From Massilia sp. Root133 (lineage in GTDB: Bacteria; Pseudomonadota; Gammaproteobacteria; Burkholderiales; Burkholderiaceae_D): 64,000 nt of DNA. The number at the start of each line of letters is the position of its first letter. Position 1 is the first letter of the stretch. The stretch lies in assembly GCF_001426525.1 (NCBI RefSeq), contig NZ_LMEW01000006.1:1-64000 (forward strand), given 5' to 3'. The notes beneath the pieces are model-generated. The model did no database searches. It was not told where the DNA came from and saw only the letters and a list, made by a program, of their open reading frames with translations. Position numbers and translations under genes: made by a program. This document shows positions 8,647-17,882 of this stretch, piece by piece.

Positions 8647-9753
8647 ATGGACACGACGAAAGTACAGCGGATCGCACTGTTATTCAACGCGAACAAGATA
8701 TTCGATTACGAAGTCATTGCCGGCATTGCCGCCTATTTTGGAAGTACGGGGGCGGCCTGGGATATCTTCCTGGAAGAAGATTTCCGATTGCGCCTTGCGG
8801 GCATCGAGCACTGGCAGGGCGACGGCGTTATCGCCAACTTTGACGATCCAGCCGTGGCAGAAGCGTTGTCGCGCTGTAGCGTACCGGTGGTCGCAATTGG
8901 CGGTTCCTATGCCGACCCGTCCAATTACCCGGCCGGTGTGCCCTACGTCGCGACCGACAATATCAAGCTGATCGAACTGGCACATCAGCATCTGATCGAT
9001 GTCGGCCTGCAGCGTTTCGCCATGTTCAGCGTTCCCGCCACCGCGGAAAACCGCTGGGCGCAGGAGCGCGAGCATGCCTTCCGCAGCCTGATGCAGGGCG
9101 ACCGCCTTGAAGCGGAGATATTCCGTGGCTGCGAAACCAGCGTCCATTCGTGGAACGAGGCGGTCCAGGGGCAGATTGACTGGTTGCGCCGTTTGCCCAA
9201 ACCGGTTGGCATCATCGCCGTCACGGACGCGCGTGCACGCCAGCTCATACAGGCCTGCATTATCGCCAACATCGAAGTGCCGGAACAGGTGGCGATCATC
9301 GGCATCGACAACGACCCGCTGGTGCGCAGGCTCACCCGCATACCGCTCAGTTCCGTGATCCAGGGCGCGCAGGATATCGGGCGCGCGGCCGCCCGCCTAA
9401 TGGGGCAGATGCTGCACGGGGTGTGCCCGCCGCAGACGCCGATCGTGGTGCCGCCGGCCGGCATAAACGTGCACGCGTCCAGCCAGTACCAGCTGATCAA
9501 GCATCCGAACGTGATGCGCGCGCGCCACTTCATCCGCCAGTATGCGTGCCAGGGCATCAGGACCGAACAGGTGGCCCAATACGTGGGCGTGTCGCGCTCT
9601 ACGCTCGACGCCGTGTTTCGCCAGGAGCTGGGATGCAGCGTGCGCGACGTGATCCTGAGCTTCAGGCTCAGTGCCGCCCGGGCCGGCCTGGATAGCGGGG
9701 ATTGCAGCAAGGCCGACGTGGCGCTGAACAGCGGCGTTACGTCTATCCAGTAG
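8647..9753 (+). CDS. xylR: XylR-like xylose regulator, C-terminally truncated
   Basis: A 368-residue regulator like E. coli XylR: a LacI-type sugar-binding domain (residues 1-265; VQRIALLFNANK, GDGVIANFDD, GIIAVTDARAR) fused to an AraC-type DNA-binding domain (from about 285). It should sense a pentose and control nearby hemicellulose genes. The second helix-turn-helix stops at NSGVTSIQ, where XylR proteins continue with a tyrosine and about 20 more residues of the FKK..TP..YRD type. A TAG sits where a tyrosine codon is expected, and no other frame restores the end. It may be a damaged or altered regulator. ATG 8647 aligns with XylR; ATG 8623 is also possible. GH74 follows on the same strand. 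Confidence 0.82.
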   Translation: MDTTKVQRIALLFNANKIFDYEVIAGIAAYFGSTGAAWDIFLEEDFRLRLAGIEHWQGDGVIANFDDPAVAEALSRCSVPVVAIGGSYADPSNYPAGVPYVATDNIKLIELAHQHLIDVGLQRFAMFSVPATAENRWAQEREHAFRSLMQGDRLEAEIFRGCETSVHSWNEAVQGQIDWLRRLPKPVGIIAVTDARARQLIQACIIANIEVPEQVAIIGIDNDPLVRRLTRIPLSSVIQGAQDIGRAAARLMGQMLHGVCPPQTPIVVPPAGINVHASSQYQLIKHPNVMRARHFIRQYACQGIRTEQVAQYVGVSRSTLDAVFRQELGCSVRDVILSFRLSAARAGLDSGDCSKADVALNSGVTSIQ

Positions 9754-9872
9754 GTGCGTTGAACCAGGCGTTTTTTGAAGCTGACTTCCGCAACGATTGT
9801 GGCGCCGGCCTGCGCGGCGGAGCTACGTTCGCTACCGGAAAACGTCAAGCCAATCCTGTTTGAGGAGACAAT

Positions 9873-12209
9873 ATGTTTCGGAAGCATAATTTCATCGTCC
9901 CGACGCTGGTCGCGGCGCTTCTTGCCGGTTGCAGCGGGGGCAGCACGACCCCCGGCGCGTCCGGCACCGCACCGGTCCTCGCCGCCACCACCGGCTCGGC
10001 CACCAGTTATACGAGCGTGAAGTGGGCCGGTGGCGGCTACGTCACCGGCCTCGTCTACCATCCGACGACCGCGGGCCTCATGTACGCACGCACCGACATC
10101 GGCGGCGCCTACCGCTGGAATGATTCAAACGGGTCGTGGACGCCCATCACCGACGGTATCGGTTTCAGCGGGGGCGAGAGCGAGTTTCACGGCGTCGAAA
10201 GCATTGCCCTCGATCCGGCCAACGACCAGCTCGTCTACCTGGTCACCGGCGTGTATACGAAAGACGGCGGCGGCAACCCGATCAACGGCCGTATCTATGC
10301 CTCCAGCAACCGCGGCCTCACCTGGACGCACTACGACCTGCCTTTCCCGGTGGGTGGCAATGAAGGCGGCCGGGCCATCGGCGAACGCCTGAAGCTCGAT
10401 CCCACCAATCCGTCGACGATGTTCTACGCCTCGCGCACGGCCGGCCTGTGGAAAAGCACGAACTCGGGTCAGACGTGGACCCAGACGGGTCTGTCGAGCA
10501 CCGTGCTCACGGGCGCCCAGATCCAGGCGATCGGCCCCGTGAAGGGCGTCGAGCAGATCATGTTCGACAACTCGAACGTGGGTGGCGGCCAGACGACCTG
10601 GATCATGTATGCCGCGGTCGCGCCGGACTACGGCCAGGTGGCGGGCCTGACCTCGATCCTGTACAAGTCCGTCAACGGCGGCTTTTCGTGGACGCCGGTG
10701 TCGGTCCCGTCGAACGTGTCCGGTTACTACGTCCCGCACATGGTGCGTACCAGCGACGGCATGTACTATGTGGTATTCAACCAGAACGCCGGCGAGGGCG
10801 CCGGCGGTCCCGGCTACCTCTACAAGTTCGGTGGCGTGGCCGGCAATGAGTCCTGGACCCAGCTCTCCAGCATCACGACCGGCGGCGGCTACGGCGGTGT
10901 GTCCGTGTACGGCACCGGCTCGACGGCCCGTATCGCGCTGGCCGTGACCGGGACCTGGAGCGCCGCCGGTCCTGTCGTCCAGCTGTCCGACAACGGCGGC
11001 AGCACCTGGCGCGAAATCGCGGGCGGCATGCTGCATTACGGCGGACAGTTCTGGGGCTGGATCGACGACATCGAGATCGACCCGGCCAACCGCGACCACA
11101 TCATGCACGTCACCGGCGGCGGCGTCTGGGAAACCTGGAACGCGTCGTCGGCCACGCCGAGCTGGGATTTCCCGAACAACAACCTCGAGGAGACCGCCAC
11201 CCTGGCCGTCGTCACGCCGCCGGCCGGCGCGCCGTACAAGTTCGTCAACAGCGCAGGCGACATCGGGACATGGGTCCAGACCGACCTCGCGACGACGCCG
11301 ACCAGGGGCCCTCTCGCTGATTGGAACAACGGCAACTACGCGGACGTGCTGTGGTCTGATCCGAATTACATCGTCGGTGCCGGCCTCAACAACGCAACTC
11401 AACCAAAAAGCGTCTTCGGCTTCTGGTCCGGCGACGCCGGCAACTCGTGGTCGAACTTCGCGACCCTGCCTGCGGGCGCGGCAGCGAACGATTCCGACAA
11501 CGGGAGTATCGTGACCACGTCGCGCAACAACGTGATCTGGGCGCCGTCCGGCTCGGTGCCATCCTATACCACGAACAATGGCGCGAGCTGGACCGCGACC
11601 AACCTGCCGGCGCCGGCAAACCCCGGCGGCTGGGCTAACGGCTATCGCCTGGTCGTCGACCGGAAGAATCCGAACAAGGTCTATGCCTACGATTCGGGGG
11701 GCGCATTCTGGGGGCCGGCGGGCAAGGTCTACGTCTCGACCGATGGCGGCCACAGCTTCACGCTGAGCCAGGGCTCGGTGTCGGCGAACCTGTATCGCAA
11801 CGCCTTTGATCTCACGTCGATGGTGGTCAACCCGAACGTCGAGGGTGACCTCTGGCTGGCCGACGGCAACGCCGTATACCACTCGACCAATTCGGGGTCG
11901 ACCTGGACCAGGCTGAACGGCTTCGCGACGGTCGGTGACGACGGCGCGCGGGGCCAACTGCATGGCGCCAGCGTGATCGCCCTGGGCAAGGCACAGGCGG
12001 GCAGCCCGTACTCGGCCGCGATCTACGTCGTGGGTACGATGAATGGCGTATGGGGCTTGTACCACTCCGACGATGGTGGTGCGACCTGGGCGCGCTTCAA
12101 CGATGATGCGCACCAGTACGGCGGCATCGGCGCGATGGCGGGCGACTGGAACACCTACGGGCGCGTCTACTTCAGTGGCGCCGGCCGCGGTCTGATCTAC
12201 ACCAACTGA
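9873..12209 (+). CDS. GH74 xyloglucanase lipoprotein
   Basis: A 778-residue glycoside hydrolase family 74 enzyme, predicted to be an endo-beta-1,4-glucanase acting on the xyloglucan backbone. A lipoprotein signal is present: hydrophobic stretch, lipobox LLAGC with Cys20, then a Ser/Gly/Thr linker, so it is anchored to a membrane, probably the outer. The two-propeller fold is suggested by repeated S.D.G.SW-type motifs such as SNRGLTWT, STNSGQTWT and SDDGGATWA. Catalytic aspartates fit Asp75 in ARTDIGGAYRW and one in WIDDIEIDP near residue 400. A Shine-Dalgarno GAGGAGA precedes ATG 9873. Position behind the XylR-like gene suggests co-transcription. A hairpin terminator follows at 12235. Confidence 0.93.
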   Translation: MFRKHNFIVPTLVAALLAGCSGGSTTPGASGTAPVLAATTGSATSYTSVKWAGGGYVTGLVYHPTTAGLMYARTDIGGAYRWNDSNGSWTPITDGIGFSGGESEFHGVESIALDPANDQLVYLVTGVYTKDGGGNPINGRIYASSNRGLTWTHYDLPFPVGGNEGGRAIGERLKLDPTNPSTMFYASRTAGLWKSTNSGQTWTQTGLSSTVLTGAQIQAIGPVKGVEQIMFDNSNVGGGQTTWIMYAAVAPDYGQVAGLTSILYKSVNGGFSWTPVSVPSNVSGYYVPHMVRTSDGMYYVVFNQNAGEGAGGPGYLYKFGGVAGNESWTQLSSITTGGGYGGVSVYGTGSTARIALAVTGTWSAAGPVVQLSDNGGSTWREIAGGMLHYGGQFWGWIDDIEIDPANRDHIMHVTGGGVWETWNASSATPSWDFPNNNLEETATLAVVTPPAGAPYKFVNSAGDIGTWVQTDLATTPTRGPLADWNNGNYADVLWSDPNYIVGAGLNNATQPKSVFGFWSGDAGNSWSNFATLPAGAAANDSDNGSIVTTSRNNVIWAPSGSVPSYTTNNGASWTATNLPAPANPGGWANGYRLVVDRKNPNKVYAYDSGGAFWGPAGKVYVSTDGGHSFTLSQGSVSANLYRNAFDLTSMVVNPNVEGDLWLADGNAVYHSTNSGSTWTRLNGFATVGDDGARGQLHGASVIALGKAQAGSPYSAAIYVVGTMNGVWGLYHSDDGGATWARFNDDAHQYGGIGAMAGDWNTYGRVYFSGAGRGLIYTN

Positions 12210-12234
12210 GTCATACGTCCCAGACGCCGCCAAT

Positions 12235-12272
12235 GACCGCTGCGGCACCGCAAACGTGCCGCAGCGGTCTTT
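12235..12272 (+). terminator. Intrinsic terminator after the GH74 gene
   Basis: Exact 14-bp stem GACCGCTGCGGCAC / GTGCCGCAGCGGTC with a 7-base loop (12249-12255), followed by a short TTT run. It lies 26 bp after the GH74 stop codon. Confidence 0.75.
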
Positions 12273-12662
12273 CGATCTGAACCGCAGCTTGCAACCGGAG
12301 CGCCGGTGTCGTCAGGCCGCGTGCATCGAGTCCCTTCGCCATCTTGCACGTGATGAAGTCGCTGCCGTGTCGAGCATGGCCCCGGCATATGCTGGCCGGT
12401 CCAGTCGATCCAGATCGTCCCCCCTCGCGCGCATGCCTGCGTGGCAGCTTTTGGAGCAGCGGCAGGCAATGTATTTCTTCGAGCCGGGCATCCCGGGCAG
12501 GCAGGTGGTCGGCGCTCCAGTCCACCGCATCCACGCGATATTTCTTAAATGCAACAAAGTCGATGCGGGGCGCGCCGGTCATCCGCTCCCTGGTTCCACG
12601 AGCGGCCTGAGGCGTGGCAGCCAATTCTTCCGGCCCGCTTGCCTGACCGACGCCACCCGTCA

Positions 12663-12800
12663 CGGCCGATTTTTACTCTAGCTGACATTCCTTGCAATTT
12701 CTGCGGAGTGCAAGAAATTCGATTACCGGCGATATCGTTGCCCATGAGGGACGGCCTATGCTTCACACATGGGTTGGGCTCCGCAACCGCCTCCCGGCCG
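12663..12800 (+). repeat. Dispersed ~130-bp repeat, copy C
   Basis: This copy matches copy B from CGGCCGATTTTTACTC through TTGCAATTTCTGCGG, GTGCAAGAAATTCGATTACC, GATATCGTTGCCCATGAGGG and GGCCTATGCTTCACACA to CCGCAACCGCCTCCC. It points toward the lipoprotein-receptor operon about 490 bp downstream, with a terminator between. Confidence 0.8.
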
Positions 12801-12864
12801 CAGACGATCCTGGGCTTCACACACGTTCGCTCTCCTCCGTGGCGGGTTTCCGCAGCGGTTTTAT

Positions 12865-12890
12865 GGGGCAGCTTTGGCTGCCCCTTTTTT
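12865..12890 (+). terminator. Orphan intrinsic terminator
   Basis: Perfect 8-bp stem GGGGCAGC / GCTGCCCC, 4-base loop TTTG, then six T residues. It lies 600 bp after the GH74 terminator with no gene between, just downstream of repeat copy C. It therefore probably ends a small RNA or acts in an attenuated leader. Confidence 0.8.
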
Positions 12891-13103
12891 CGGAGCGGCC
12901 CAGCACGGGGGCAATTGTTTCAAATATATAAAGATCAAGATATGTCGATACGGCGCCATCGAAGCAGCTGGTTGACCGGTATCGATAATAAAAGCAGGGA
13001 GACAAGACGTGCACCTCAGGCTCATTGCATGCAGCAGCAACCGGTCCGCAAACCTTTCGCCGTCCCGGCGTACATCATGGCGCGCTGTTTTTTTTCGCGT
13101 TTT

Positions 13104-13117
13104 TGAAAACGATTTCA
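13104..13117. promoter_or_regulatory. LacI-type operator candidate
   Basis: TGAAAACGATTTCA is a near-palindrome with TGAAA/TTTCA half-sites around a central CG, the usual form of LacI/GalR-family operators. It lies about 170 bp before the lipoprotein gene. Which LacI protein would bind is unknown; two are encoded in the window. Confidence 0.5.
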
Positions 13118-13289
13118 TAACGCCGGCGACGCTCTGCCAGTCCGTTCATCCTTGACCAGTACCAACCTCCCTGCCGCGAATGTCGAGCGAAGCGGGCAGG
13201 GAGCAATCTTTTCTTGTCATCGGCGCAGCCGGTGCCGAGCAACTTCAGCAAACAAAAAAGAAAGGAAGATTCCAATGAGGAGACAAACC

Positions 13290-14546
13290 ATGAGATTCCA
13301 GCTGACGGCAGTCGGACTGGCCTGCGGCATGTTGTTGGCCGGCTGCAGCGGCGGCGGCGGTTCGAGCGACGGCGCGAAGGCGCAATCCATTTCGTTCCCA
13401 TTCGTGGGCGGACCGACGCTCGCCGCCCCGCCCGAGGTCGCGACCGTCCAGCTGACGGCGACGGCGAGCGGAGGTGGCGAGGTGACCTTCACGTCGAATA
13501 CGCCGGATATCTGCACCGTCAACGGCGCTACGCTGTCGCTGATCAAAGCGGGCGAGTGCTCGGTGACCGCAAACCAGGCGGGTGGCAACGGCTACACCCC
13601 CGCCTCGGAAAACCAGATTTTCGGCATCCCCAAACGGTCGCAGACGGTGATCTTCCGCAATCCAGGGGCGCTACCGCTGGATTCGACGCCGGTTCCGCTG
13701 GTCGCCACGACCAGCATTGCCGGCAAAGCCGTTACCTTTACGTCCAGCACGCCCACGGTCTGCACGGTCAGCGGCAACACGATGACCAAGGTCGACAACG
13801 GGCTGTGCAAGATCACGGCGCAGGTCGTCGATGATATCTATGCCCCCGGCACGGTTGTCCGGAGCATCCCGATCGGCACCGCGCAAGCGGATGCGCTGAC
13901 GTTCCTGAGCGGCTACAAGAGCACCGACCAGACCAATGAGTCGGGCAGCATCGAGACCTACGCCGGCAGCAGCGCGGACGGTTGGTGGTGTGCCACGAAC
14001 TGGTGCGGCCGCACCGTGCCCACCGACGGCAGCAGCTTCACCTGGTACTACAACATCCAGCCGGATTCCGGCAATGGACTGGGTGGCTACATGGGCGTCA
14101 AGCTGCTCGCGGGTGGCCTGGCGAAGCTCGTCGAGAACGGCGACACGCCCGCTGGCGCACGGATCGATGCCCAGACGGCCCTGAAGTTCAAGCTCGCGCA
14201 GAACCCTGAATGGTTCGGCAACGGCAACAACGGGGTCGATATCAACCTGTACCTCGGCCACTTCGCCGTCAAGGACGGCAAGGCCTGCAACGTGAAGCTG
14301 CACGCGACGGTAATGCCGACCGCTGCAGCCGCCACGAGCTACAGCGTCGATCTCAAGGACAAGTTCACGATTGCGGAATCGTGCGGCCTGACGGGACTCG
14401 ACCTCTGGACCGAGTTGCAGGATTACCCGATCGCGCAAGTCGAATTCTCCGCAGTGAGCGCGAACGCCTCGATGGCGACCGCGGGTACGGACAAGCTGAC
14501 CTACTCGACCCAACTCACGCTGACCGGCCCCATCACCTTCCAATGA
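13290..14546 (+). CDS. Surface lipoprotein with Ig-like domains, receptor partner
   Basis: A 418-residue lipoprotein of unknown function. Residues 1-22 form a lipoprotein signal with lipobox LLAGC, followed by a glycine/serine linker. Two similar beta-sandwich-like repeats follow, each with a TFTSNTPDICTVNG/TFTSSTPTVCTVSG-type motif and paired cysteines, resembling bacterial Ig-like domains. The C-terminal half (about 230-418) contains an aromatic-rich WWCATNWCG stretch and a LTYSTQLTLTGPI end, with no recognised catalytic motif. The gene is 42 bp before the TonB-dependent receptor gene, so the two are probably one operon and the protein may bind glycans at the cell surface, a role SusD plays in Bacteroidetes. 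The start at 13290 has GAGGAG seven bases upstream; ATG 13275 is the alternative. Confidence 0.7.
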   Translation: MRFQLTAVGLACGMLLAGCSGGGGSSDGAKAQSISFPFVGGPTLAAPPEVATVQLTATASGGGEVTFTSNTPDICTVNGATLSLIKAGECSVTANQAGGNGYTPASENQIFGIPKRSQTVIFRNPGALPLDSTPVPLVATTSIAGKAVTFTSSTPTVCTVSGNTMTKVDNGLCKITAQVVDDIYAPGTVVRSIPIGTAQADALTFLSGYKSTDQTNESGSIETYAGSSADGWWCATNWCGRTVPTDGSSFTWYYNIQPDSGNGLGGYMGVKLLAGGLAKLVENGDTPAGARIDAQTALKFKLAQNPEWFGNGNNGVDINLYLGHFAVKDGKACNVKLHATVMPTAAAATSYSVDLKDKFTIAESCGLTGLDLWTELQDYPIAQVEFSAVSANASMATAGTDKLTYSTQLTLTGPITFQ

Positions 14547-14588
14547 CCGCGGACGGCGACCAAGGTATTTAATAAAAGGATATAAATA

Positions 14589-17500
14589 ATGACAAGAATT
14601 GAGACGAAGATCGTGAGGAAACCGATCAAGATGACCGCGCTGTCGTTGGCGGTGGCGCAGGCCGCACTGGCCTGGGGCGGCGCGGCGCATGCGCAAACGG
14701 CGCCGGCCGGCGACCCGCCTACGCAGACGGTGGTCGTGAGCGGACAGCGCGCCGCCATGCAGTCGGCGCAAAAACTCAAGCAGAACGCCGAGGAAGTCGT
14801 CGATGCCGTCGTTGCGGAAGAGGCCGGCAAACTGCCGGACAAGTCGATCACCGAAGTGCTGCAGCGCGTCGCGGGCGTGACGATCGACCGCAACCGTTCG
14901 CGCGGCGACCCGGAACACTTCTCGGTCGAAGGTTCGGGCATTTCGGTGCGTGGCCTGACCTGGGGTTCGTCCACGCTGAACGGCCGCGAATCGTTCTCGG
15001 CCGGCTATCCGGGCCGTGAGCTGAGCTGGGGCGACATCCCGCCGGAACTCATGTCCGCAGTGGTCGTGCACAAGAATCCGCCCGCCGAGCTGGTCGAAGG
15101 CGGCGTCAGCGGTCAGGTGGATCTGCGTACCGCGCTGCCATTCGACTACAAGGACGGCAAGGTCGCCCTGTCGGTGAACGGCAACTACAACGCCCTGGGC
15201 AGCAAGAAGTCGCCGGGCCTGTCGGCCCTGGTGTCGAAGCGGTGGAATACCCGCACCGGGCAATGGGGCGCGTTGATCGACCTGTCTGCCAACCGCACCA
15301 ATTCCCACAACGATACGGTTCAGGTGGATGCGTATTTCCCACGCACCGACATCGTTGACAGCCAGACCGTCTGGATCCCGAAGTCCGCGTCTTTCCGCAC
15401 CAATACGAGCCAGGTCGACCGTGCAGGTGTCTATGGCGCGCTGCAGTGGAAGAACAACGGCATGGAATCGGCACTGACGTACTTCCATACCGGTTACAGG
15501 TCGGCCAACACCGAGAACGCCACGTTTACGGCCGTCGAGTCGCCGTACCTGGTCAAGCCGCTCGATCCGGTTTTCAACCAGAACGGCATCTTGCAGAAAG
15601 GCCTCTACACTTACCCGATCGGCGGCGTGGGCGCGAACAGCTTCGCGGCCGGTGGCCTGGGTTACCAGTCCGACACCGGCTTCGACACCAGCAAATCGCA
15701 GACGCGCGAGATCGCCTGGAACTTCAAGTGGAACATCAACGACCGCTGGGCCATCCAGAGCGACTTGCAGTGGGTGCATGCGACGAACAGCGGCGAGGGC
15801 AACGTCATGACCTTGGGCACGTTCGTGCCGAACCTGGGCATCGACTTGTCGGGCAGTCTGCCGAAGGTGACGTTCGACGACAATGACCGCGCCTTCCTGG
15901 CGAATCGCGACAACTACTACATGAGCTTCATGATGCCGTCGATGACCAAGGCCAGGGGCGACCTGTATGCCTGGAAGACGGACGCGCGTTTCCACTTCGA
16001 CGACGACGTGCTGCGCGACCTGCGCTTTGGCGTGCGCCTCACCAAGCGTACGGCGGTCCGCTCCGACGCCTCCGGTGGCATCGGCGGCTGGAAGAGCATT
16101 GCCGAGCCATGGTCCGTCAACGCGACAAAGGTGCCGGGCACTCTGCCTCTGCTCGCGGACAAGGGTTGGCAAGCACGCCCCAACGTCAGTTACTTCAGCG
16201 ATCCGCGCTACGGCAACCTGGTGCAAACGTCCTCGTATACGTTCCCGACTTTCTTCAATGGCAAGATTCCCCAGGTGCCAATGATGGTCGTTCCGGACCC
16301 GGCCTTCGTCCGGAACCTGGCCAATAATGCGAAACTCATCCCGGCCCTGCAGATGCAGTGCCAGGACGGCAACGCATACTATGGCACCAACAATGATTGC
16401 TCGACCGCGGATGGCGGCTGGAAACCGCTGGCCTACAACGACGATCCGGCCCAGACCAGCAGCCAGCAGGAACGCACCGAAGCCGCCTACGGCCAACTGC
16501 GTTTCGGCTTCGACAACTTGCGTTTCCCCGTCGAGGGCAACCTCGGCGTGCGTGTGATCCACACGCGCAGCGAGTCCCACGGCTTCACGATCTTCAATCC
16601 GACGTATGGCTCGAACGCGTCGGATGTGATCCCGCGCTTCGCCGCGATCAAGGATCCGGTGAATGCGTCGCAGCAGTACGTCGACGTGCTGCCCAGCCTG
16701 AACCTGAAGGCCGACCTGACGGACAAGCTGCAAACCCGTTTCGCGTTCGCCAAGTCGATGTACCGTCCGCCGTTCGACAACCTGAACGAGTACATCAACC
16801 TGAACCAGAACATCACGTCGGGCACCGGCGCCGAGGCGGGCACCATCAAGAGCATCAGCTACACGGGCAACGACCGGGGTAACGCCAAGCTGAAGCCGGT
16901 CCGCTCCAACAACTTCGACTGGACGCTCGAATGGTATCCGGGCAACGGTTCGTCGCTGACCATGGCCGTGTTCCGCAAGAATGTGCGTGACATCATCTTG
17001 AACACGGCATTCACCAGGACCTACAAGAGCCTGGCGGGCAACGACCAGGCGTTCCTGATCACGGGGCCGGACAACGTCGCAAAGGGTTCGGTGACGGGCC
17101 TGGAACTGGCGGGCCAGACTTACTTCAACAATGTACCGGGGCTGGACCGCATACTGCCGGACTGGGCCAAGGGCTTCGGCATCTCGGCGAACTACACGTA
17201 CATCGACAGCAAGCAGGACCTGTACCATCCGTTCACCCAGAAGTATTGCCCGGCGAACGGATCGTTCAACAACAGCTCGCTGAGCCTGTACGGCTGCGAC
17301 ACCAACGGCCTGCCGTTCACGTCGTTGCCGATCCTGTACCTGTCGAAGAACGCGTACAACCTCATGTTCCTGTATGACCGCGGTCCGCTGTCGGCACGTC
17401 TGGCCTATAGCTGGCGCAGCCGGTTCCTGCAGGGCGTGGGTGCGAACGGCACGGGCGGCGACAACGCCACGAGTGCCGATCCGGACCGCGCCGCCGCGAA

Positions 17501-17738
17501 CGGCGGCACGGCGCCGACGGACGTGGGCTACGGCCTGCCGACCTGGCAGGAAGCGACGGGCCAGCTGGACTTTGGCGTGGACTACAGGTTCAACGAGCAC
17601 ATCTCGGGCAACTTCTCGGCGAGCAACCTGACGGATATGGTCGTGCGCCAGACGCAGCAGCAAGGCATCGGCAACATGCCCCGCGCCTGGTTCGAGCCGG
17701 GCCGCAGCTTCCGCCTGAGCCTGCGTTACACGTACTAA
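14589..17738 (+). CDS. TonB-dependent outer-membrane receptor
   Basis: A 1049-residue receptor with a signal peptide (cleavage near residue 35, AHAQ), a plug domain (about 45-190, including KLPDKSITEVLQRVAGVTID and ISVRGL) and a long beta-barrel ending in a C-terminal aromatic (SLRYTY). It resembles the large proteobacterial carbohydrate TonB receptors. It should import oligosaccharides across the outer membrane using inner-membrane TonB energy. Position after the lipoprotein gene and before a membrane AraC regulator, with GH74 and GH27 nearby, suggests xyloglucan or xylan oligosaccharides as cargo. No SusD-type gene accompanies it. A GC-rich hairpin follows its stop. Confidence 0.92.
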   Translation: MTRIETKIVRKPIKMTALSLAVAQAALAWGGAAHAQTAPAGDPPTQTVVVSGQRAAMQSAQKLKQNAEEVVDAVVAEEAGKLPDKSITEVLQRVAGVTIDRNRSRGDPEHFSVEGSGISVRGLTWGSSTLNGRESFSAGYPGRELSWGDIPPELMSAVVVHKNPPAELVEGGVSGQVDLRTALPFDYKDGKVALSVNGNYNALGSKKSPGLSALVSKRWNTRTGQWGALIDLSANRTNSHNDTVQVDAYFPRTDIVDSQTVWIPKSASFRTNTSQVDRAGVYGALQWKNNGMESALTYFHTGYRSANTENATFTAVESPYLVKPLDPVFNQNGILQKGLYTYPIGGVGANSFAAGGLGYQSDTGFDTSKSQTREIAWNFKWNINDRWAIQSDLQWVHATNSGEGNVMTLGTFVPNLGIDLSGSLPKVTFDDNDRAFLANRDNYYMSFMMPSMTKARGDLYAWKTDARFHFDDDVLRDLRFGVRLTKRTAVRSDASGGIGGWKSIAEPWSVNATKVPGTLPLLADKGWQARPNVSYFSDPRYGNLVQTSSYTFPTFFNGKIPQVPMMVVPDPAFVRNLANNAKLIPALQMQCQDGNAYYGTNNDCSTADGGWKPLAYNDDPAQTSSQQERTEAAYGQLRFGFDNLRFPVEGNLGVRVIHTRSESHGFTIFNPTYGSNASDVIPRFAAIKDPVNASQQYVDVLPSLNLKADLTDKLQTRFAFAKSMYRPPFDNLNEYINLNQNITSGTGAEAGTIKSISYTGNDRGNAKLKPVRSNNFDWTLEWYPGNGSSLTMAVFRKNVRDIILNTAFTRTYKSLAGNDQAFLITGPDNVAKGSVTGLELAGQTYFNNVPGLDRILPDWAKGFGISANYTYIDSKQDLYHPFTQKYCPANGSFNNSSLSLYGCDTNGLPFTSLPILYLSKNAYNLMFLYDRGPLSARLAYSWRSRFLQGVGANGTGGDNATSADPDRAAANGGTAPTDVGYGLPTWQEATGQLDFGVDYRFNEHISGNFSASNLTDMVVRQTQQQGIGNMPRAWFEPGRSFRLSLRYTY

Positions 17739-17745
17739 AGGAAAA

Positions 17746-17769
17746 GGCGGCCCCGCTTGCGGGGCCGCC
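17746..17769 (+). terminator. GC-rich hairpin after the receptor gene
   Basis: Exact 11-bp stem GGCGGCCCCGC / GCGGGGCCGCC with a TT loop, starting 8 bp after the stop codon. No T run follows, so it may be a weak terminator or a transcript-stabilising hairpin. Confidence 0.5.
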
Positions 17770-17882
17770 CCTGCCTTCGCGTCGACAAGCCGGGCCCGGT
17801 GCGGACCGGCTTTATTCGCTTGTATGCGGCTTGACCGCCAGGCCACCGGTTCGCCACTGTCGGGCCTGCCACCTTCATTGAC

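Larger units (their letters stand above)
12273..13289. other. 1-kb gene-free region with repeat, orphan terminator and operator
   Basis: No protein-coding gene is supported between GH74 and the lipoprotein gene. The interval holds copy C of the dispersed repeat (12663-12800), a strong intrinsic terminator (12865-12890) and a LacI-type palindrome (13104-13117). The left part (12273-12660) shows nothing recognisable. The arrangement suggests a small RNA or a long leader of the lipoprotein-receptor operon. Confidence 0.55.

Noticed and set aside
9754..9870. Another frame after the XylR-like stop (NQAFFEADFRNDCG) as a frameshifted C-terminus
   Set aside because: It does not match the expected FKK..TPKEYRD end of XylR proteins closely enough to claim a simple frameshift.
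12549..13106. Open frames across repeat copy C, with similar translations at copies A and B
   Set aside because: All frames of the repeat are conserved equally because the DNA is conserved; there is no sign of protein-level selection.
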